A stretch of DNA of 64,000 bases from Streptomyces zaomyceticus. GTDB taxonomy: Bacteria > Actinomycetota > Actinomycetes > Streptomycetales > Streptomycetaceae. The notes below the pieces were generated by a model. The model was not told where the DNA came from. It saw nothing but the letters and a program-made list of their open reading frames with translations, and made no database searches. Both the position numbers and the translations under genes were made by a program. How positions within the stretch are numbered: position 1 is the first letter of the stretch; the number at the start of each line of letters is the position of its first letter. Positions 61,048-64,000 of this stretch are shown here, in pieces. The DNA lies in assembly GCF_014656215.1 (NCBI RefSeq), contig NZ_BNBZ01000005.1, positions 1-64,000 of the forward strand. Direction: 5' to 3'.

Positions 61048-64000
61048 CGGCGGTCTCCTGTCCTGCGGTTCCGAGTGATGTCCTCGACGGCGACCGCGCC
61101 GTCCTCGGCGCGCCCCGTATAGGTGAACGCACCCCAGTCGCGCAGCGCCCCGAACGGCCGGGAGGACAACCCCCCGGTCGACGGCGGGGGTACGGCGACG
61201 GGGCCGCGCAGCACCCGGAGCCGTCGGACCAGCGCGGCCGGCGGCAGATTCCGCAGGGCGGTCTGCGCGGCGCGCAATGCCTCCGCGGGTGCCGCCCCCG
61301 CCGCCCACCGCCCGGCGAAGTCCGTCATCACCAGGCAGGCGGCGAGATCGTCCACGGGCCAGGCGGCCGACACCACGCCACCGGCACCCGCGCCGATCAG
61401 AGTGCCGGGCAGCCCCACCACCTCGTCGGGCAGCTCCCGCCCCGTCACCGACGTGGCACAGGCGGAGAGCATCACGAGATCGAGCTCGCCGCGGACCTCC
61501 AGCAGGTCCCGCACGGTGAGCCGGGCACCGCCGGCCAGGACGAGCGCCGAGTCGAGCGGATCCGCCGCGTCGGTCTCCGCGTGGCAGGCGAAGTGGACGA
61601 CACCGCCGCCCGCGAGCCAGGCCAGGACCCGCTCGGGCGTCGCCTCCTCGTCCACCAGGACCAGAGACGTGTCGAACAGGGCGGCGACCGCCCGCACCTC
61701 CCGCTCGGCGTAGGCCAGTTCCCGCAGGCCCGTGCCGCGACCCACCGCCACGCCCAGGCAGCGGGAGGCGCGGCGCCCGCTCCGGGCCGGCAGGACGGTC
61801 ATCGCCGGGGCGAAGGCGACCGCGTGGGCGTCGAGCAGGAAACCCGGCGGCGCGCCGCCGGGTGCTTCGTACGCCGTCTGCCACGGGAGGGAGACGAGTT
61901 CCCCGACCGGCACCAGGGTGAAGGGGGTGCCAGGCGGGGGCACCACCCCTGCGAGGACGTGCTCCCAGGCCCACCGGGCGAAACGCTCCAGCGGGCCGTC
62001 TGTGCCGTCTGTGCCGTCCGTGGCGTCCGGGCCGATCTCCGCCAGGAGCGTGTGCCATCGGGCCGCCGAATCCTCCCCGAGCCCCGGGAGCCCCGTCGCG
62101 CGGACGGCACCGTCGCGCACGGTGAACGCCACGCCGGTGTCCGCACCCGGCACCAGGTACACCACCGGTCCGGCGGCCGGGACGAGGGCAGCCGAGGCGC
62201 CCGTCCGGGCCGCCGCCTCGGTGTCCGCACCGGCTCCGGCTCCGGCCCCCGCGTCCGCCATCCGCAGCCGCTCGGCGAGCAGCAGCGCGCGGGTCCGCTC
62301 CAGTCTGACGACCGCGCCCTCGGCGTCACCGCCCCGCCAGGACGCGAGGGCGACGGCGGCCGGCAGTCCGCGTGAGGTGCGCAGCCAGGTCTCCTTGGCC
62401 GAACGGTGCCCCTGCCCGGCCACGAGTCGGCCCACCGCCTCCTCGGCCAGGTCGAAGGCGGCGACGGCCTCGGACCACCGCCCCCTCCGGGCCTCCCACG
62501 CCCCCCACTCCATCGCCCCTTCGGCGGCGGCTGCCGGATGACGTTCCCGGGCCGTCTCGTACGCCTCCCGGTAGTGGTCCCGCGCCGCCCGAGCGTCCTC
62601 GGAGGCGCCGGTGAGGTCGTGCCGTACGCGGGCGAGACCGGCGAGCGCGAACACGCACGACACCCGGGCCCGGGCCTCCGGTTCGGTGTCCCGGAGGGCC
62701 GTCGTGGCATGGCCGATGGCCTCGTCCACCGGCGCGGGCCGACCGGAGAACTCGCCCTGGGCGCCCAGGGCGAGGGCGAGTCCGAGCCGTGCGTCGGCGG
62801 CCGGTCCGGAGGTCGGCGGCAGCAGGGTGAGAGCCTCGCGCTGGGCCGCCACGGCCCGCGAGAGCACCGCCGGGTCCGAGGTCGCCTCGAAGCGCGCCTG
62901 CAGGGCGTGGCCGAGATTGATCAGTACGGCTCCCCGTTCGGCAGGCTCCGCGGGCAGGGCCGCCGCCGTGGTCAGGCGCTCGACGGCCTCGTCCAGGTCG
63001 TCGGGGACACCGCGCCGGTCGTAGCGCTGGTGCAGGGCGACCCCCAGTCCGCTGTGCGCGCCCACCGTGTGCGGCGTCACCGGGTTTCGGGTGTCGACGG
63101 CCTCGCGCCAGTGCTCGACGGCCTCGTCGAGATCGGTCATACGGCCCCGGGCCAGGAACCGTTCGTAGAGACCGACGGCCAGGTTCGTCACCGTTCGGGG
63201 CCGGTCGGGGGCCCCGCCGGGATCCTCCAGGACCCGGCGCAGCAGGGCCACCGCGCGGTCGAGGGCGAGGGGGTCGGAGGTCAGCGGACCCAGCCGTACG
63301 AGCGCACTGGCCCAGGCGTCCCAGAACGAGGTGGCGAGCCGCCCCGTCTCCGGCACGTGCGGAGCCACGGCCTCCAGGGTGCGGCAGGCCTCGACGAGTT
63401 CGGCGAGGTCACCGCCGAGTGCGTGCAGCGCGACACGGGCCTCGGCTTCGGCAGCACCCGCGGTGACCGAGAGAGCGGCCTTCGCCGCGGTGTCCGTCCT
63501 CGCCCCGGACGCCAGGAGCACCGCGCGATCGAGAAGTCGGGCGCCGTCGGCGGCGCCGGGCGCGCACTCGCGCAGGATCACGGCGAGATTGACGGCGGCC
63601 CCCGCCCGCGCCGGAGACGCGGCCGGCAGCCCGTCCACCGCCCGCTCCATGGCGGACCTGGCCTCGTCCAGATCCTCGCGCGCCCCGGTCATGCGGTACC
63701 GCTCGAATCGGGCGAGCCCCAGGTTGACCGCGTGTGCGGCGGGATGCTCCATCACCGCGAGGGGACACGAGGGATCGAGCAGGCCGATCACCCTGTCGAG
63801 GTCCGCCACCGACTTCGTCCACTGCGCCCGGGTCAGGAGAGTGCGTGCGAGCCCCTTCTCCGGGGCCGCGCGGAGCGCCGGATCCTCCCCGGCGAGGTGC
63901 AGCGCCTGGTTCGAGCGGCGGAGGGAATCCTCCAGCAGGTCCGTGTCGTGGGCGAGTTCGGACCGTTCGCGCAGGCTTTCGGCGAGGACGTCGAGGACGA
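61044..64000 (-). CDS. TPR-CHAT domain caspase-like protein (5' end outside the window)
   Basis: At least 984 residues; the frame stays open to the window edge. Most of it is degenerate tetratricopeptide repeats (LARFERYRMTGAREDLDEARSAMERAV, FLARGRMTDLDEAVEHWREAVDT and more). The C-terminal 300 residues are a CHAT peptidase domain: YLVPGADTGVAFTV at its start, the catalytic histidine in VVHFACHAETDAADPL and the cysteine in VMLSACATSVTGRE, then GLPGTLIGAGAGGVVSAAWPVDD. The dyad is complete, so it should be an active cysteine protease triggered through the TPR part. It is the first of at least three overlapping genes. Confidence 0.9.
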   Translation of the reverse strand, partial: VLDVLAESLRERSELAHDTDLLEDSLRRSNQALHLAGEDPALRAAPEKGLARTLLTRAQWTKSVADLDRVIGLLDPSCPLAVMEHPAAHAVNLGLARFERYRMTGAREDLDEARSAMERAVDGLPAASPARAGAAVNLAVILRECAPGAADGARLLDRAVLLASGARTDTAAKAALSVTAGAAEAEARVALHALGGDLAELVEACRTLEAVAPHVPETGRLATSFWDAWASALVRLGPLTSDPLALDRAVALLRRVLEDPGGAPDRPRTVTNLAVGLYERFLARGRMTDLDEAVEHWREAVDTRNPVTPHTVGAHSGLGVALHQRYDRRGVPDDLDEAVERLTTAAALPAEPAERGAVLINLGHALQARFEATSDPAVLSRAVAAQREALTLLPPTSGPAADARLGLALALGAQGEFSGRPAPVDEAIGHATTALRDTEPEARARVSCVFALAGLARVRHDLTGASEDARAARDHYREAYETARERHPAAAAEGAMEWGAWEARRGRWSEAVAAFDLAEEAVGRLVAGQGHRSAKETWLRTSRGLPAAVALASWRGGDAEGAVVRLERTRALLLAERLRMADAGAGAGAGADTEAAARTGASAALVPAAGPVVYLVPGADTGVAFTVRDGAVRATGLPGLGEDSAARWHTLLAEIGPDATDGTDGTDGPLERFARWAWEHVLAGVVPPPGTPFTLVPVGELVSLPWQTAYEAPGGAPPGFLLDAHAVAFAPAMTVLPARSGRRASRCLGVAVGRGTGLRELAYAEREVRAVAALFDTSLVLVDEEATPERVLAWLAGGGVVHFACHAETDAADPLDSALVLAGGARLTVRDLLEVRGELDLVMLSACATSVTGRELPDEVVGLPGTLIGAGAGGVVSAAWPVDDLAACLVMTDFAGRWAAGAAPAEALRAAQTALRNLPPAALVRRLRVLRGPVAVPPPSTGGLSSRPFGALRDWGAFTYTGRAEDGAVAVEDITRNRRTGDRR

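Overview
The window looks like chromosomal DNA of a Streptomyces or a very close actinomycete. It has very high GC, strong third-position GC bias, many GTG starts, four-base ATGA/GTGA gene overlaps, and typical families such as ECF41 sigma, Opp-type ABC transporters, CHAT-TPR and choice-of-anchor A proteins. No rRNA, tRNA, CRISPR array or prophage was seen. The only mobile DNA is the 3' tail of an IS5-like transposase at the left edge.

Layout, left to right. (1) 1-4876: IS remnant, then a leftward set with a small dehydrogenase subunit, a GMC oxidoreductase, an acetoacetate-decarboxylase-like protein and a FAD monooxygenase-like protein. (2) 4988-9300: a leftward operon of a response regulator fused to a cysteine-less thioredoxin-reductase-like flavoprotein, a cNMP-domain histidine kinase, a UBP zinc finger and PdxH. 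(3) 9681-13896: an IMP dehydrogenase resembling the Tritrichomonas enzyme, an orphan binding protein and a nicotinate phosphoribosyltransferase. (4) 13960-17235: divergent FAD amine/amino-acid oxidase and amidohydrolase around a 15-bp inverted repeat. (5) 17202-23651: LacI regulator divergent from a five-gene oligopeptide-type ABC operon whose last ATPase appears frameshifted. (6) 23811-29761: lactate oxidation genes lutABC, a broken rhamnulokinase joined to an ECF41 sigma factor, and a FAD oxidoreductase. (7) 29882-30800: a short leader ORF, a hairpin over a ribosome binding site, a hydrolase and a 5-bp repeat.

(8) 30941-43670 is the most striking block: a MarR regulator, an MFS transporter and eleven rightward genes. 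They encode aldehyde dehydrogenase, extradiol-type dioxygenase, aspartate-dehydrogenase-like protein, alpha/beta hydrolase, cupin, two SDRs, a ThDP enzyme, a VanB-type reductase, a small HTH-like protein and a Rieske oxygenase. Related AGCGCT-centred sites lie upstream of marR, of the transporter and of the catabolic operon, so the block reads as one MarR-controlled pathway for an unknown aromatic substrate: import, ring hydroxylation, ring opening, hydrolysis and aldehyde/keto-acid processing.

(9) 43864-51925: secreted peptidase, MerR with a flavin reductase, secreted 5'-nucleotidase, choice-of-anchor A surface protein, ArsR with a glyoxalase-like protein. (10) 52154-59876: a degenerate alanyl-tRNA-synthetase-like gene, a membrane protein with an N-terminal regulator-like domain and a ricin lectin, a small secreted protein, and a 1364-residue secreted protein combining lytic-transglycosylase-like, golvesin-C-like and SGNH hydrolase parts. 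(11) 60044-64000: a leftward operon of a TPR-CHAT caspase-like protein (cut by the window edge), a zinc-ribbon protein and a membrane protein.
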